DNA of 64,000 nt from Celeribacter baekdonensis B30 (lineage in GTDB: Bacteria > Pseudomonadota > Alphaproteobacteria > Rhodobacterales > Rhodobacteraceae): contig NZ_AMRK01000005.1 of assembly GCF_000299875.1 (NCBI RefSeq), positions 124,001 to 188,000 of the forward strand, in the 5' to 3' direction. Below are positions 18,386-27,657 of the stretch, piece after piece. The notes under the pieces were generated by a model. It did no database searches. It had not been told where the DNA came from and saw nothing but the letters and a program-made list of their open reading frames with translations. Within the stretch, counting starts at the first letter, position 1; the number at the start of each line of letters is the position of its first letter. The translations under genes and the position numbers were made by a program.

Positions 18386-19396
18386 ATGACATCAAAAACA
18401 CATCACACCGAAGTCGTCCGCGCGACCCGATCCAGCCGGATCGCCATGACGCTGTGCCTCGCTCTTCTCTTGGCCCTCATCGCCATGCCGTGGTGGGCCA
18501 GTTCGGGCAATATCCGCTGGGCCATTGAACTGTCGTGCTACATCGCCATTGCGCAGATGTGGAACCTGCTGGCGGGCTATGCCGGGCTGGTTTCCGTCGG
18601 CCAACAAGCCTTTATCGGCGTCTCGGGCTATCTGCTTTTCGTTCTGGCGCAAAATTTTGGCGTGAACCCTTTTGTCGCCGTCCTCTTGTCGCTGATTGCG
18701 CCTGCGATCCTAGCGGTGCCGACCTACCTGTTGCTGCGGCGTCTGGACGGACCGTATTTTGCCATCGGCACATGGGTCGTGGCCGAAGCGGTGCGGTTGG
18801 CGACCTCGAACATTGATTATGTCAACGCGGGGGCGGGTCTGACCTTGCGGGTGATGACCCAATATAGCCAGCATGAGCGCGAGGTCGGCTTTGTCCTGCT
18901 CTGTGCGCTCCTGCTGCTCACCACCATTGGCGGCAGCTATTGGTTGTTGCGTTCGCGCATTGGGCTTGCACTGACGGCGATGCGTGACAATCCAGTGGCC
19001 GCTGCCAGCCAAGGCGTCAATGTCGGTCGGTTGCGGTTCTACATCTTTATCGCGGCGGCGGTTGGCACAGGCTTTGCCGGAGCGATCTATTATATGGCGC
19101 AGCTTAGGATCACACCGTCGGCGGGCTTTGATCCGTTCTGGGGCTCGATGTCGATTTTCATCGTCATGGTGGGTGGCATTGGTGCGATTGAGGGCGTGTT
19201 GATCGGCGCGTTGATCTATTTCCTCGCCGACCGCCTGTTTGGCGAATTCGGCTCGGCCTATTTGATCGTGCTGGGCCTGCTCACCTTGGTGATTGCGCTC
19301 TACGCGCGGGGCGGGGTCTGGGGTCTTCTCCAAAAATGGGGAGATCACGCGTGGTTCCCGGTTCGGCGTAAATTGATCGTGGAGGAAAACCCATGA
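18386..19396 (+). CDS. ABC importer permease, LivM-like
   Basis: Second membrane permease, 336 residues, with a short cytoplasmic N-terminus and about nine transmembrane helices. The family motif NLLAGYAGLVSVGQQAFIGV is present near residues 55-75, and MRDNPVAAASQGVNV near the middle is the cytoplasmic loop that contacts the ATPases. I prefer ATG 18386 (AGGCAGGG upstream) over ATG 18371, which overlaps the LivH stop. Its end overlaps the alcohol dehydrogenase start by 4 bases. Confidence 0.9.
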   Translation: MTSKTHHTEVVRATRSSRIAMTLCLALLLALIAMPWWASSGNIRWAIELSCYIAIAQMWNLLAGYAGLVSVGQQAFIGVSGYLLFVLAQNFGVNPFVAVLLSLIAPAILAVPTYLLLRRLDGPYFAIGTWVVAEAVRLATSNIDYVNAGAGLTLRVMTQYSQHEREVGFVLLCALLLLTTIGGSYWLLRSRIGLALTAMRDNPVAAASQGVNVGRLRFYIFIAAAVGTGFAGAIYYMAQLRITPSAGFDPFWGSMSIFIVMVGGIGAIEGVLIGALIYFLADRLFGEFGSAYLIVLGLLTLVIALYARGGVWGLLQKWGDHAWFPVRRKLIVEENP

Positions 19397-20403
19397 AGGC
19401 CGCCGTTTTCAAGGCTTTGGGCCAACCGCTTTGCCTCAATGAGGTGGCGCAACCCGAGGCGGGGCGTGGGCAAGTGCTGCTCAAAGTCTGTCGATGTGGC
19501 ATCTGTGGCTCGGATTTGCACATGACCGAAGACGCCACCTTTGGCCTTCAGGGCGGCGAGGTGATTGGTCATGAATTTTCGGGCGAAGTGATCGACGTGG
19601 GCGCGGGTGTGACCCACCTCAAACCCGGCGATCACGTCTCGGCCGCCCCGCTCAAAGGCTGTGGCACCTGTCCCGCGTGCCTGCGTGGCGAACCGGCGTG
19701 GTGTCCAAAGTTTACCCTCATTGGCGGTGGCTTTGCCGAATATGCCGCGCTGGATGAAATGCAGTGCCGCAAATTGCCGTGGGGTATTTCCGCCACTGAC
19801 GGCGCTTTGGCCGAACCTCTGGGCGTGGCGCTGCATGGGATCATGCGGGCAAAGATGAGGCCGGGGGCGCGCGTGGCGATCATTGGGGCCGGGGCCATCG
19901 GCCTTGCCGTGGCGTTTTGGGCGCGGCGCATGGGCGCGGCCTGCGTCGTCGTGGTCGACATGCATGATCACCAACGCGAGCGGGCCATGCAACTCGGCGC
20001 GACGGATTTCATCGTGTCAGACCTGGAGCTTGCTCACAAACTGACCCAGGCCTGCGACGGCCCGCCAGAGATGGTGTTCGAATGCGTTGGAAAACCGGGG
20101 CTGATTGACCATTGTGTCGATCTTGTTGCCCCACGTGGAAAGGTCGTTGTTCTGGGGCTTTGTACTGCTCCCGATCACATGAACAGCTTTCGCGCCATCT
20201 CCAAAGAGGTCGAGATCGTGATGTCGGTGTTTTTCAACATGGCAGAGTTTGAAATGGCGATCCGCGCGCTGGATGCCGGAACCTATGCGCCGCAGCATTT
20301 GATTTCGGACACGGTGACGCTCGCCGAGATGCCACTGGCGTTTGAGGCGCTGCGTCAGCGCACGACACAATGCAAAGTGATGGTCGATCCAAGTGCCGGC
20401 TGA
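19393..20403 (+). CDS. Zinc-dependent alcohol dehydrogenase (MDR family)
   Basis: Medium-chain dehydrogenase/reductase of 336 residues. Catalytic-zinc residues appear in CRCGICGSDLH and GHEFSGEV. The structural zinc site is the four-Cys string CGTCPACLRGEPAWC. The Rossmann motif is IIGAGAIGLAVAFWARRMGA. It is the last gene of the cupin-SDR-importer operon and overlaps livM by ATGA, so it should act on the imported compound or its product. The substrate is unknown. Confidence 0.9.
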   Translation: MKAAVFKALGQPLCLNEVAQPEAGRGQVLLKVCRCGICGSDLHMTEDATFGLQGGEVIGHEFSGEVIDVGAGVTHLKPGDHVSAAPLKGCGTCPACLRGEPAWCPKFTLIGGGFAEYAALDEMQCRKLPWGISATDGALAEPLGVALHGIMRAKMRPGARVAIIGAGAIGLAVAFWARRMGAACVVVVDMHDHQRERAMQLGATDFIVSDLELAHKLTQACDGPPEMVFECVGKPGLIDHCVDLVAPRGKVVVLGLCTAPDHMNSFRAISKEVEIVMSVFFNMAEFEMAIRALDAGTYAPQHLISDTVTLAEMPLAFEALRQRTTQCKVMVDPSAG

Positions 20404-20446
20404 CATGGGTTCGGTGAACCCGGCAGACATATCGTGCTACGTGTGT

Positions 20447-21358
20447 TTAAAGAGGAGAAGCGCCCGCATTTGGGCGTTTCATGTCGCGTTTGAGCCAGGT
20501 GAGGCACGCGATCAGGTGCGGGTGATTCGCGCGCTCTTCTGGGCGCAAAACCCAATAGCTCTCGGGGGACGTCACCGCTGGCCCAAATGGCTCCCAAAGT
20601 CGCCCTTGGCGAAGGTCGTCTTCGACATAAAGCCGCGGCACCACGGCCAATCCGAGCCCAGCACGGGCTGCTGGGGTAAGCAGGCCACTGTGGCCCAGCC
20701 GCACGCCCCGGATCGCGCCGCTGTGCGCGGTGCCCGAGAGGCGCAGCCATGTCATCCAAAGACTCGGACGGGCGGCATTTTGCAGCGTGGGGATCTGTGC
20801 GAAATCGAGATGATCCAAAGGGGCGCCGGGCGAGATCAGCGTGGGAGCGGCGACGACGGTGAGTGTTTCGGCGCAGAGCCGATCACTGCGTACATCAGAA
20901 ACCGCACCGGTGCCTCGCACAATGGCCAGATCGGCGGGAGATGTGGAAAAGTCACAGGCCCCCTCCGCCTCTATCACCTCTAAAATAACCTCTGGGTGGG
21001 CGGCGAGAAATCCGCCGAGCCGCGGCAAAAGCCAACATGCGGCAAACCCGGGACTGGTCTGAAGAATCAAAGCCTCTTCGCGCCGTTGCCCGCGCACAGC
21101 ATCCAGCGCCGCTTTTTCCAATCTGGCCAAAAGCGGGTCAATCTCGCGCCAATACTGCGCCCCCACCTCGGTCAGCACCAGCCGCGATCCAATCCGTTGA
21201 AACAGGCGCACCCCGAGAAACTGCTCCAGCGTGCCGATCTGTCGGCTCACCCCGCTTTGGGTGAGGCCAAGGTCTTCGGCGGCGCGGGTAAAGCTGCGAT
21301 GGCGCGCGGCCAGATCAAAGCACTCAAGTGCGGAGAGGGAGGGGATGAAACGGCGCAA
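20447..21358 (-). CDS. LysR-family regulator, GcvA-like
   Basis: LysR regulator of about 303 residues of the GcvA subgroup, shown by the N-terminal LRRFIPSLSALECFDLAARHRSF-type sequence and HTH LTQSGVSRQIGTLE. I place the start at a TTG (21358) because AAGGAG lies 7 bases upstream and the family normally begins MRR(F/L)xPS. An ATG at 21412 would add 18 unrelated residues. It is divergent from the amino acid oxidase operon across about 180 bp and probably controls it. Confidence 0.85.
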   Translation of the reverse strand: MRRFIPSLSALECFDLAARHRSFTRAAEDLGLTQSGVSRQIGTLEQFLGVRLFQRIGSRLVLTEVGAQYWREIDPLLARLEKAALDAVRGQRREEALILQTSPGFAACWLLPRLGGFLAAHPEVILEVIEAEGACDFSTSPADLAIVRGTGAVSDVRSDRLCAETLTVVAAPTLISPGAPLDHLDFAQIPTLQNAARPSLWMTWLRLSGTAHSGAIRGVRLGHSGLLTPAARAGLGLAVVPRLYVEDDLRQGRLWEPFGPAVTSPESYWVLRPEERANHPHLIACLTWLKRDMKRPNAGASPL

Positions 21359-21535
21359 GGACGCGCTCCTTTTGGAACAGGCATGGTGAAGATTATCATG
21401 AGTAAAAGTCATGACAGAATGTACATTTCAACCATTTTATTTTCTCTACCATGTGTCATTGTCATGAAAGATGTCCGGTCGTGCCACAGGCAAAGGGACC
21501 ACATCACAGTCTTTCTGATTTCAAATGGACCCGTC

Positions 21536-22828
21536 ATGACACAGCCGCAGGGCAAACATATCGCCGTCATCGGCGCCGGAATTGTCGGCATCAGCACCGC
21601 CGCTGCACTTCTGAAAGATGGGCACCGTGTAACGGTGATTGACCCGGCCTCGCCCGGAGGCCCCCATGCCGCCAGCTATGGCAACGGCGCGTTCATCAGC
21701 CCGGCGTCGATCCTGCCGGTGTCGCAACCCGGTCTGTGGCGCAAAGTGCCGAAAATGCTGGCCGATCCACGCGGGGCTTTGACCATCCGCTGGCGTGATC
21801 TGCCTGCGTTGATGCCGTGGCTTGTGCGGTTTCTCTGGGCCGGGGCGACCGGGGAGAAAGTGGCACGGACGGCGCGTGCACTCTCCAGTCTTTTGGCGGA
21901 TGCGCCGCAGCGCCATGCCGATCTGGCCGCCCGTGCGGGCCTGTCGGATATGATCGTCCAAAACGGCTTGCTCTACGCCTTTCGGGAGCGGGCGGAGTAT
22001 GAGGCGGAGGCGTTTGGCTGGGGGCTGCGCCGCGACACTGGCGTGGCGATGGCTGAGATTGAGGGGCAGGCTTTGCGCCGCGCCGCCCCCGCGCTTGATC
22101 CTGCGTATCGGTTTGGCGTCCTGATCAACGACGGGGCGCATTGCACCGACCCCGGCGGCTATGTGGCCGGGCTTGCCGACTGGCTAACCGGGCAGGGCGT
22201 GGTGGTCCGGCGGGACCGGGTGATCGGGTTTGACCTCTGCGTGGGGCGATTGCGCGGGCTGCGCTGTGCCGATGGCAATCTGGCCTGCGATCTGGCGGTG
22301 ATTGCGGCGGGTCTGGCCTCCGCTCCGCTTGCCGCGTCCTTGGGAGACCCGGTGCCTTTGGCCGCCGAGCGCGGCTATCATGTGGAGCTCAGAGAGGCGC
22401 CGTTCACGCTCGACATTCCGATCATGCCGCAGGATGGCAAAATGGCCAATGTCACCACCCGTGGCGGCCTGCGCGCCGCAGGACAGGTGGAACTCGCCGC
22501 GCCAGATGCGCCGCCAAATTGGGCGCGGGCCGAAATCCTTTTTGAGCATCTGAAACAGAGCTACCCGGCTCTGTCAGGGGCGACAGTTTCACAGGCGGCG
22601 CGCTGGCAAGGCAATCGGCCCTCGACGCCGGACGGCAAGCCCGTGATCGGTCGATCCACCCGGTCCAAAGATGTGGTCTACGCCTTTGGGCACGGCCACA
22701 TCGGCCTCGCATCGGCTCCGATGACCGCGGCGTTGGTCGCGGATTTGGTCGCTGGACGCCACCCCGCCCGCGACCTAACGTCTTTCTCACCGACCCGCTT
22801 TTCCCTGAGACAAAGAGAGACCCGATGA
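21536..22828 (+). CDS. D-amino acid dehydrogenase-like FAD oxidoreductase
   Basis: FAD-dependent DAO-fold enzyme of 430 residues, similar to DadA, which deaminates D-amino acids to 2-oxo acids and passes electrons to the respiratory chain. The N-terminal dinucleotide motif is IAVIGAGIVGISTAAAL, followed by the acidic end VIDPASPGG; the C-terminal GHGHIGLASAPMTA loop closes the FAD site. The start MTQPQGKH was chosen to put the FAD motif at residue 9; the reading frame is open far upstream. The stop overlaps the next gene by ATGA, so the two flavoenzymes are coupled. Confidence 0.87.
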   Translation: MTQPQGKHIAVIGAGIVGISTAAALLKDGHRVTVIDPASPGGPHAASYGNGAFISPASILPVSQPGLWRKVPKMLADPRGALTIRWRDLPALMPWLVRFLWAGATGEKVARTARALSSLLADAPQRHADLAARAGLSDMIVQNGLLYAFRERAEYEAEAFGWGLRRDTGVAMAEIEGQALRRAAPALDPAYRFGVLINDGAHCTDPGGYVAGLADWLTGQGVVVRRDRVIGFDLCVGRLRGLRCADGNLACDLAVIAAGLASAPLAASLGDPVPLAAERGYHVELREAPFTLDIPIMPQDGKMANVTTRGGLRAAGQVELAAPDAPPNWARAEILFEHLKQSYPALSGATVSQAARWQGNRPSTPDGKPVIGRSTRSKDVVYAFGHGHIGLASAPMTAALVADLVAGRHPARDLTSFSPTRFSLRQRETR

Positions 22829-24483
22829 CATCCTCCAAACCTCTGACCGCTTTCGGTCCTGATTTCACCTTTGCCTATGATGATTGGCTCGCCCATCCGG
22901 CCGGGTTGGGCACCGTGCCGGGTGACAGCCATGGTGCGCAGGTGGCGATCATTGGGGCTGGTGCCGCAGGCGTGATTGCGGCCTATGAGCTGATGAAGCT
23001 GGGACTGCGCCCGGTGATTTACGAGGCCTCGCGTTTTGGCGGGCGGCTGCGCTCTGAGGTGTTTGATGGCACCCAAGATGTGATTGCAGAGATGGGAGGG
23101 ATGCGGTTTCCGATCTCGTCCGCGAGCTTTTATCACTACCTAAACTTGATGGGATTGCAGACAAAACCTTTTCCAAATCCGCTCACAAAGGCCGCAGGGT
23201 CCACCGTGATCGACCTTGAGGGCGAGACGCTTTTCGCGCGCGATCTCAATGATTTGCCCGATATGTATCGCGAAATTGCGGCAGCTTATAGCGATGCTTT
23301 GGAGCAGGGGGCCGGTTTTGGCGCGTTGCAAGCGGCCATTCGGAACAAGGACGCAGCGCAGGTCAAGGCGCTCTGGGATCCCATCGTAGAGGCCTGGGAT
23401 GAGCGCACTTTTTATGACTTTGTCACAAGCTCGCAGGCCTTTCAAAACCTGAGCTTTCGCCATCGCGAGGTCTTTGGCCAGGTGGGATTTGGCACCGGCG
23501 GTTGGGATTCAGATTTCCCCAATTCCATGCTCGAAATTCTGCGGGTCAATCTTTTGGGCTTCGATGACGATCAACGCTATGTGGTCGGCGGGGTCGAGAG
23601 TGTCTTGCGCCGTCTTTGGACCGCCACGCCGCCCTGCGCGCATTGGCCGGAGGGCACCTCTTTGGCCTCTCTGCATGGTGGCGCAACCCGGTCTCGGGTG
23701 ACGCATATTTCCCGTGCGGCGTCTGACACATCCTTCACGGTGCGCGACCAATGGGACAACGAAGTCGCCTATGAGGCGGTGCTCGCAACCTGCCAGAGTC
23801 ACCTTTTGACCACCGCGATTGATGTCGAAGAGGACCTGTTTGCCCAACCGCTTTGGATGGCACTTGATCGCACGCGCTACATGCAGGCGGCGAAGACATT
23901 TGTGATGGTGGATCGACCATTCTGGAATGACATTGACCCGGCGACCGGGCGACCTCTGTTGTCGATGACGTTGACCGACCGGATCACGCGGGGCACCTAT
24001 TTCTTTGACAACGGGCCGGACGCGCCGGGGGTGATCTGTCTGTCTTATTCCTGGATGACGGATGCATTGAAGCTTCTGCCGTTGTCGGATGAAAAGCGGG
24101 TTGATTTGGCCTTGAACGCTTTGGAGAAAATCTATCCCGGCGTGGATATTGCCTCTCATATTCGTGGCGTGCCGAAATGCATCAGTTGGGAGGCGGACGA
24201 GAATTTCCTTGGGGCGTTCAAGGGCGCTTTGCCGGGGCATTATCGTTATAATCGCCGTGTCTATGGCCATTTCATGCAGGCGGATCAGCCCGCCGCACAT
24301 CGCGGTATGTTCCTTGCGGGCGACAGTGTGAGCTGGACGCCAGCATGGGTCGAAGGCGCGGTTCAGACCGCTTTGAACGCGGTTTGGGGCATCATGACCC
24401 ACTTTGGTGGGGCCTCAAATGCGGTCAATCCGGGGCCGGGCGATGTCTATCAGGATCAGGGTCCGGTGGCCCTGTCTCAGTAG
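22825..24483 (+). CDS. Flavin monooxygenase/oxidase like L-lysine 2-monooxygenase
   Basis: A 552-residue FAD enzyme of the amine-oxidase fold closely resembling Pseudomonas DavB (L-lysine 2-monooxygenase, making 5-aminovaleramide). From memory of DavB, shared stretches include FGPDFTFAYDDWLAHPAGLG, AAYELMKLGLRPVIYEAS and FRHREVFGQVGFGTGGWDSD. The FAD motif is VAIIGAGAAGVIAAYEL near residue 42. Related enzymes are tryptophan 2-monooxygenase and L-amino acid oxidases, so the amino acid used is not certain. It is coupled to the upstream dehydrogenase. A DavA-like amidase lies 18 kb away rather than next door. Confidence 0.8.
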   Translation: MTSSKPLTAFGPDFTFAYDDWLAHPAGLGTVPGDSHGAQVAIIGAGAAGVIAAYELMKLGLRPVIYEASRFGGRLRSEVFDGTQDVIAEMGGMRFPISSASFYHYLNLMGLQTKPFPNPLTKAAGSTVIDLEGETLFARDLNDLPDMYREIAAAYSDALEQGAGFGALQAAIRNKDAAQVKALWDPIVEAWDERTFYDFVTSSQAFQNLSFRHREVFGQVGFGTGGWDSDFPNSMLEILRVNLLGFDDDQRYVVGGVESVLRRLWTATPPCAHWPEGTSLASLHGGATRSRVTHISRAASDTSFTVRDQWDNEVAYEAVLATCQSHLLTTAIDVEEDLFAQPLWMALDRTRYMQAAKTFVMVDRPFWNDIDPATGRPLLSMTLTDRITRGTYFFDNGPDAPGVICLSYSWMTDALKLLPLSDEKRVDLALNALEKIYPGVDIASHIRGVPKCISWEADENFLGAFKGALPGHYRYNRRVYGHFMQADQPAAHRGMFLAGDSVSWTPAWVEGAVQTALNAVWGIMTHFGGASNAVNPGPGDVYQDQGPVALSQ

Positions 24484-24512
24484 CGAAACAGGACGTTTTT
24501 GCCAGCCGTTTT

Positions 24513-24541
24513 ACCCCTAAGTCCGCGACGGATTTAGGGGT
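24513..24541 (+). terminator. Hairpin terminator after the flavoenzyme pair
   Basis: A 13-bp stem with one G-U pair (24513-24525 with 24529-24541) and a 3-base loop, 30 bases past the stop codon. The following T-run is weak (GTTAAATG). It probably separates the flavoenzyme transcript from the aspartate dehydrogenase-like gene. Confidence 0.6.
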
Positions 24542-24635
24542 GTTAAATGTGATTTAAGATGTTGTTTTTTATTTACAAAAATTCATTTTGATGGTTGTTT
24601 TGGTGAGCTTTCCTCCTGACAAAAGGCCCGCCTCC

Positions 24636-25412
24636 ATGACCGAACATCACAGTGCTTCGCAGCGTAAAATTGGCATCATTGGTGCGGGTAAAATCGGCTG
24701 CGCCATCTACGAGGCCCTGGCCGAGATGGCGGGGGTTGAGATCTCCTATATGCTGGCCGGTCGGCGCCGTCCCGAAGGGGTGCCCGAGGCGCTGATCCTG
24801 ACGGACATGGCGCAGGCGCTGGCCCGAGATGTGGACTTGGTGATCGAAGCCGCCGTGCCGGAGGTGATCCACGAACACGGCGCGGCGATCTTGGCCAAAA
24901 GCGATCTGTGCGGGTTTAGCTGTACCGCGCTGTCCGTGCAGCAGACCGAGCAGGCGTTGCGCACGGCCTGTGCCACACATGGCACGCGGTTTTTTGTCCC
25001 GCATGGTGCCGTTCTGGCGCTGGATGGTTTGGCCGATGGGCGCGATGTGATTGAACGCGTGAGCATCACGACGATCAAAAGCGGGCCGAGCCTTGGCCTG
25101 TCTGAGACGGCCGAGGGGGCGGTTTTTGAAGGCTCGGCGCGTGAGGCCTGTCTTACATTCCCGCGCAATGTGAACGTGCATGCCGCCGTTGCACTGGCCG
25201 GGCTTGGATTTGACCGCACGGTCAGCCGAGTGGTGGCCGAGCCGGGTAAAAAGACGATGGAGCATCATATTCACGTTGAAGGGCAGGGGCTTGAATGGGA
25301 CATCCACGTGGCGTCGCAGTCCTTGGGCGGGGTGAGCGGGGCCTATACGCCGCGGTCTGCCGTGGGCACGGTGCGGCGTATTCTGGGTGGGGCGGGCGTG
25401 ACCATCGCGTAA
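24636..25412 (+). CDS. Aspartate dehydrogenase-like enzyme (NadX family)
   Basis: NAD(P)-dependent L-aspartate dehydrogenase-family protein of 258 residues, which in this family makes iminoaspartate/oxaloacetate from aspartate. The Rossmann motif IGIIGAGKIGCAIYEAL starts near residue 11, and the substrate-domain pattern FPRNVNVHAAVALAGLGF is typical of AspDH. ATG 24636 (MTEHHSASQ) has AAAAGG upstream; a longer start at 24588 is less likely. It lies beyond a hairpin from the DadA/DavB-like pair and may have its own promoter. No nadA/nadC neighbours, so NAD synthesis is unlikely to be its main job. Confidence 0.82.
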   Translation: MTEHHSASQRKIGIIGAGKIGCAIYEALAEMAGVEISYMLAGRRRPEGVPEALILTDMAQALARDVDLVIEAAVPEVIHEHGAAILAKSDLCGFSCTALSVQQTEQALRTACATHGTRFFVPHGAVLALDGLADGRDVIERVSITTIKSGPSLGLSETAEGAVFEGSAREACLTFPRNVNVHAAVALAGLGFDRTVSRVVAEPGKKTMEHHIHVEGQGLEWDIHVASQSLGGVSGAYTPRSAVGTVRRILGGAGVTIA

Positions 25413-25429
25413 CGCCCGTGCGCCACTGG

Positions 25430-26254
25430 TCACATTGAAAAGGCTTTCATCAACATCCGCGCCGCGGTGATCAACAGGAAGACGGCGAAAATCCGTTTGA
25501 GCTTTTGCGCCGGAAGTCGATGCGCCAAGGCCACGCCCATTGGAGCGGAGATCAGCGTCATCGCGATGGTGGCGGCAAAGGCCGGGAGGTTGATAAGGCC
25601 CAGCGAAAAGGGTGGCTTGCCTTCAAGTGCCCAGCCATGCAGCGCGAAACTCACCGAAGATGGCAGCGCGATCAAAAGGCCAAAGCCCGCCGCCGTGCCG
25701 ACCGCGCGGTGCATCGTCAGGCCCGATAGCGTCAGGACCGGCACCCCAAAAGAGCCGCCGCCGATGCCCATGAGCACCGACAGAAAACCGATGGCCGAAC
25801 TCAACGCCGAGCGAAACGGTTCGCGCGGCAGGCGTTCGGTTCCGGTCTCTTTGAGGCCGCCAAAGGCCATTTGGGCCGAAACGATCATGCCCAAGACACC
25901 GAAAATGCCCAACAGGATTTGCGAGGACAGCCGGGTGGCGACGAAAGCGCCAATCACCGCGCCGATCACGATGCCGGGCGCCCAAGTTTTCAGGATGTCC
26001 ATATCGACCGTGCCGCGTTTGCGATGCGATTGAACCGAGCGCAGGGAGGTCACGACAATGGTGGCCAACGAGGTGGCAACGCAGACCTGCATCAGATGCG
26101 CGCTCTCATATCCCATTGAGGAAAAGAGAAAATAAAAGGCGGGGACAAGAACAATGCCACCACCGAGGCCCAAAAGTCCGGCAATAATGCCCGCGATGAA
26201 ACCGGTGGCGATGAGCACGGCGGCCAGTTCGAGGTAGAGCGTGATGTCGGTCAT
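25430..26254 (-). CDS. TauE/SafE-family sulfite/anion exporter
   Basis: Inner-membrane protein of 274 residues with about eight hydrophobic helices and the duplicated TSVL-like family motif, seen as GIIAGLLGLGGGIVLVPAF in the first half and LMGIGGGSFGVPVLTLSG in the second. Family members export sulfite, sulfoacetate or other organic anions. It is followed 8 bases upstream in the transcript by the SDR gene and converges with the aspartate dehydrogenase-like gene. Substrate unknown. Confidence 0.88.
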   Translation of the reverse strand: MTDITLYLELAAVLIATGFIAGIIAGLLGLGGGIVLVPAFYFLFSSMGYESAHLMQVCVATSLATIVVTSLRSVQSHRKRGTVDMDILKTWAPGIVIGAVIGAFVATRLSSQILLGIFGVLGMIVSAQMAFGGLKETGTERLPREPFRSALSSAIGFLSVLMGIGGGSFGVPVLTLSGLTMHRAVGTAAGFGLLIALPSSVSFALHGWALEGKPPFSLGLINLPAFAATIAMTLISAPMGVALAHRLPAQKLKRIFAVFLLITAARMLMKAFSM

Positions 26255-26262
26255 GGTCTGGA

Positions 26263-27027
26263 TCAGCCTAGGGTTAAGCCGCCATCGACATGCACGGTCG
26301 CGCCGGTGATCTGACTGGCCTCTGAGGACAGCAAGAAGGCGACGGTTGCAGCGATGTCGGTGGGTTCGGTGAGCCGCCCGGTGGGGGTGGCGGCCATGGC
26401 GGCAGACAGAGTGTCTGTTGACACCGCGAGATGGCCACCGCCCTGTTTGCGGGTGAAGCCCGGTACCACCGCATTCACTGTTGTGCCTGAGGGCGCAAGT
26501 TGCAGCGCAAGGGCGGCAACCAAGGCCTCTAGGGCGGCCTTGGCGGCGGAAGTGGTGGGAAAGCTTGTGCCCGCTTTGCCGTGAACATGGGCGACGAAAG
26601 AGCTGATGGCGACCACGCGACCGCAGGGCGAGCGTTCAAGATCGCTTAGGGCTTCTGACGCCAAAAGCGCAAATGCGCCGGGCATCATCGCAAAGTCGCG
26701 CATCAAATCATCATGGGTGAAGCTGCCGAAAGGGGCCTTTGAAGCCTTTCCAGCGTTGCTGACGATCTGGTCGATCTGGCCGAACGCGGATTGAGCCGAG
26801 GCGATCAAGCGGCTGCATGTGGCAGGATCAGCAAGGTCGCCGAGTTCCAACACCACGTCTGAACCCGCCGCGCGGCAGTCTTGGGCGACCGCGTCAAGAG
26901 CGTCGGCGTTTTTGCCCGTGTGAAGCAGAAGGGCGGTGTCAGGAGCGGCAGAGCGCCGGGCGATGGCTGCGCCGATGCCGCTCGCAGCGCCGGTGATTAG
27001 GAGGGTGCGTTTCATTGGGTCAGTCAT
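26263..27027 (-). CDS. SDR-family protein lacking the catalytic tyrosine
   Basis: A 254-residue short-chain dehydrogenase fold with ITGAASGIGAAIARR, SNAGKASKAPF and the catalytic Ser in VVAISSFVAH. At the Tyr-x3-Lys site the sequence is FPTTSAAKAALEAL, so the Tyr four before the Lys is Thr. The C-terminal VNAVVPGFTRKQ and GATVHVDGGLTLG regions are normal. I chose ATG 27027 (MTDPMKRT) with GAAAG upstream; the ORF is open to 27222 but that part has no SDR character. It is co-directional with tauE. It could be a diverged or non-catalytic SDR. Confidence 0.82.
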   Translation of the reverse strand: MTDPMKRTLLITGAASGIGAAIARRSAAPDTALLLHTGKNADALDAVAQDCRAAGSDVVLELGDLADPATCSRLIASAQSAFGQIDQIVSNAGKASKAPFGSFTHDDLMRDFAMMPGAFALLASEALSDLERSPCGRVVAISSFVAHVHGKAGTSFPTTSAAKAALEALVAALALQLAPSGTTVNAVVPGFTRKQGGGHLAVSTDTLSAAMAATPTGRLTEPTDIAATVAFLLSSEASQITGATVHVDGGLTLG

Positions 27028-27192
27028 GTCTTTCGTTGCGCGTGTCCGCCGCAATCTTTCGGTCAGCCGCCTTGAAAGCGCCGCGCCGAACGCGTCGGGC
27101 GGGGCAGTCATATGGGATCTGTCAGTCGCAGTGCGGCACTTTGTGCGGCGTATTTTGGAGCTTGAGGGGTGGGAATGCCTAAACTCAATTTT

Positions 27193-27209
27193 TTGTATAT
27201 GGTATACTA
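27193..27209. promoter_or_regulatory. Putative GntR operator A
   Basis: TTGTATA-TGG-TATACTA is a 17-bp near-perfect dyad with a 3-base centre. It lies 166 bp upstream of the SDR start and 450 bp before the peptide importer. The same core recurs at 34963, 39828, 39985, 40068 and 44399. Confidence 0.5.
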
Positions 27210-27548
27210 AATTGACTGACAAGTGATTTTCAGACTTTTCAGACTACCGAGTTGTTTGGTCGGAAAATGCACACTATCTAACGCTACGTCATGCGGAATG
27301 CCTTTATTTTTAACGTAAGTAGCGTCTCTAGGCGGCTGAATCCGTGCGGGGCATCGTTTGGTGAAACGCTCTCTTCCGATTCTGCTGCACTGCAATATTG
27401 GATACAGATTTTGGGATTTTCCGCGCTCACGCCCCGCGTTTCGTATTCTGTTTCGCGTGTTTGACGCCTGAGGTGTGGTGATTTTGCATAATAATTGTGC
27501 GAAAGTTGAAAGCTGCCGTCCCCTGGCCTTTTTGTTGTCACGAAGTCG

Positions 27549-27578
27549 TTGACAGTTTTTTCGACTGCTTCCTAGGCT
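27549..27578 (+). promoter_or_regulatory. Possible sigma-70 promoter of the peptide importer
   Basis: TTGACA (27549-27554) is followed after 18 bases by TAGGCT, a weak -10, about 80 bp upstream of the binding-protein gene. The surrounding intergenic stretch 27210-27657 is AT-rich and otherwise holds only a partial dyad, GCATAAT-A-ATTGTGC, near 27486-27500. No gene was seen in it. Confidence 0.4.
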
Positions 27579-27657
27579 GGGTCAGGGAATGTCGGGACTC
27601 GTCAAAAAAACACCTGAGCCAATCAGGCCATGACCTCCTTAGCCAACGGGAAAAAAG

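Noticed and set aside
20461-20476. CGCCC/GGGCG hairpin near the GcvA-like LysR stop
   Set aside because: It lies within the coding end of the gene and has no T-run on the minus strand, so it is not a convincing terminator.
27284-27541. 85-codon minus-strand ORF in the spacer before the peptide importer
   Set aside because: No ribosome-binding site or family resemblance; the composition looks like intergenic DNA.
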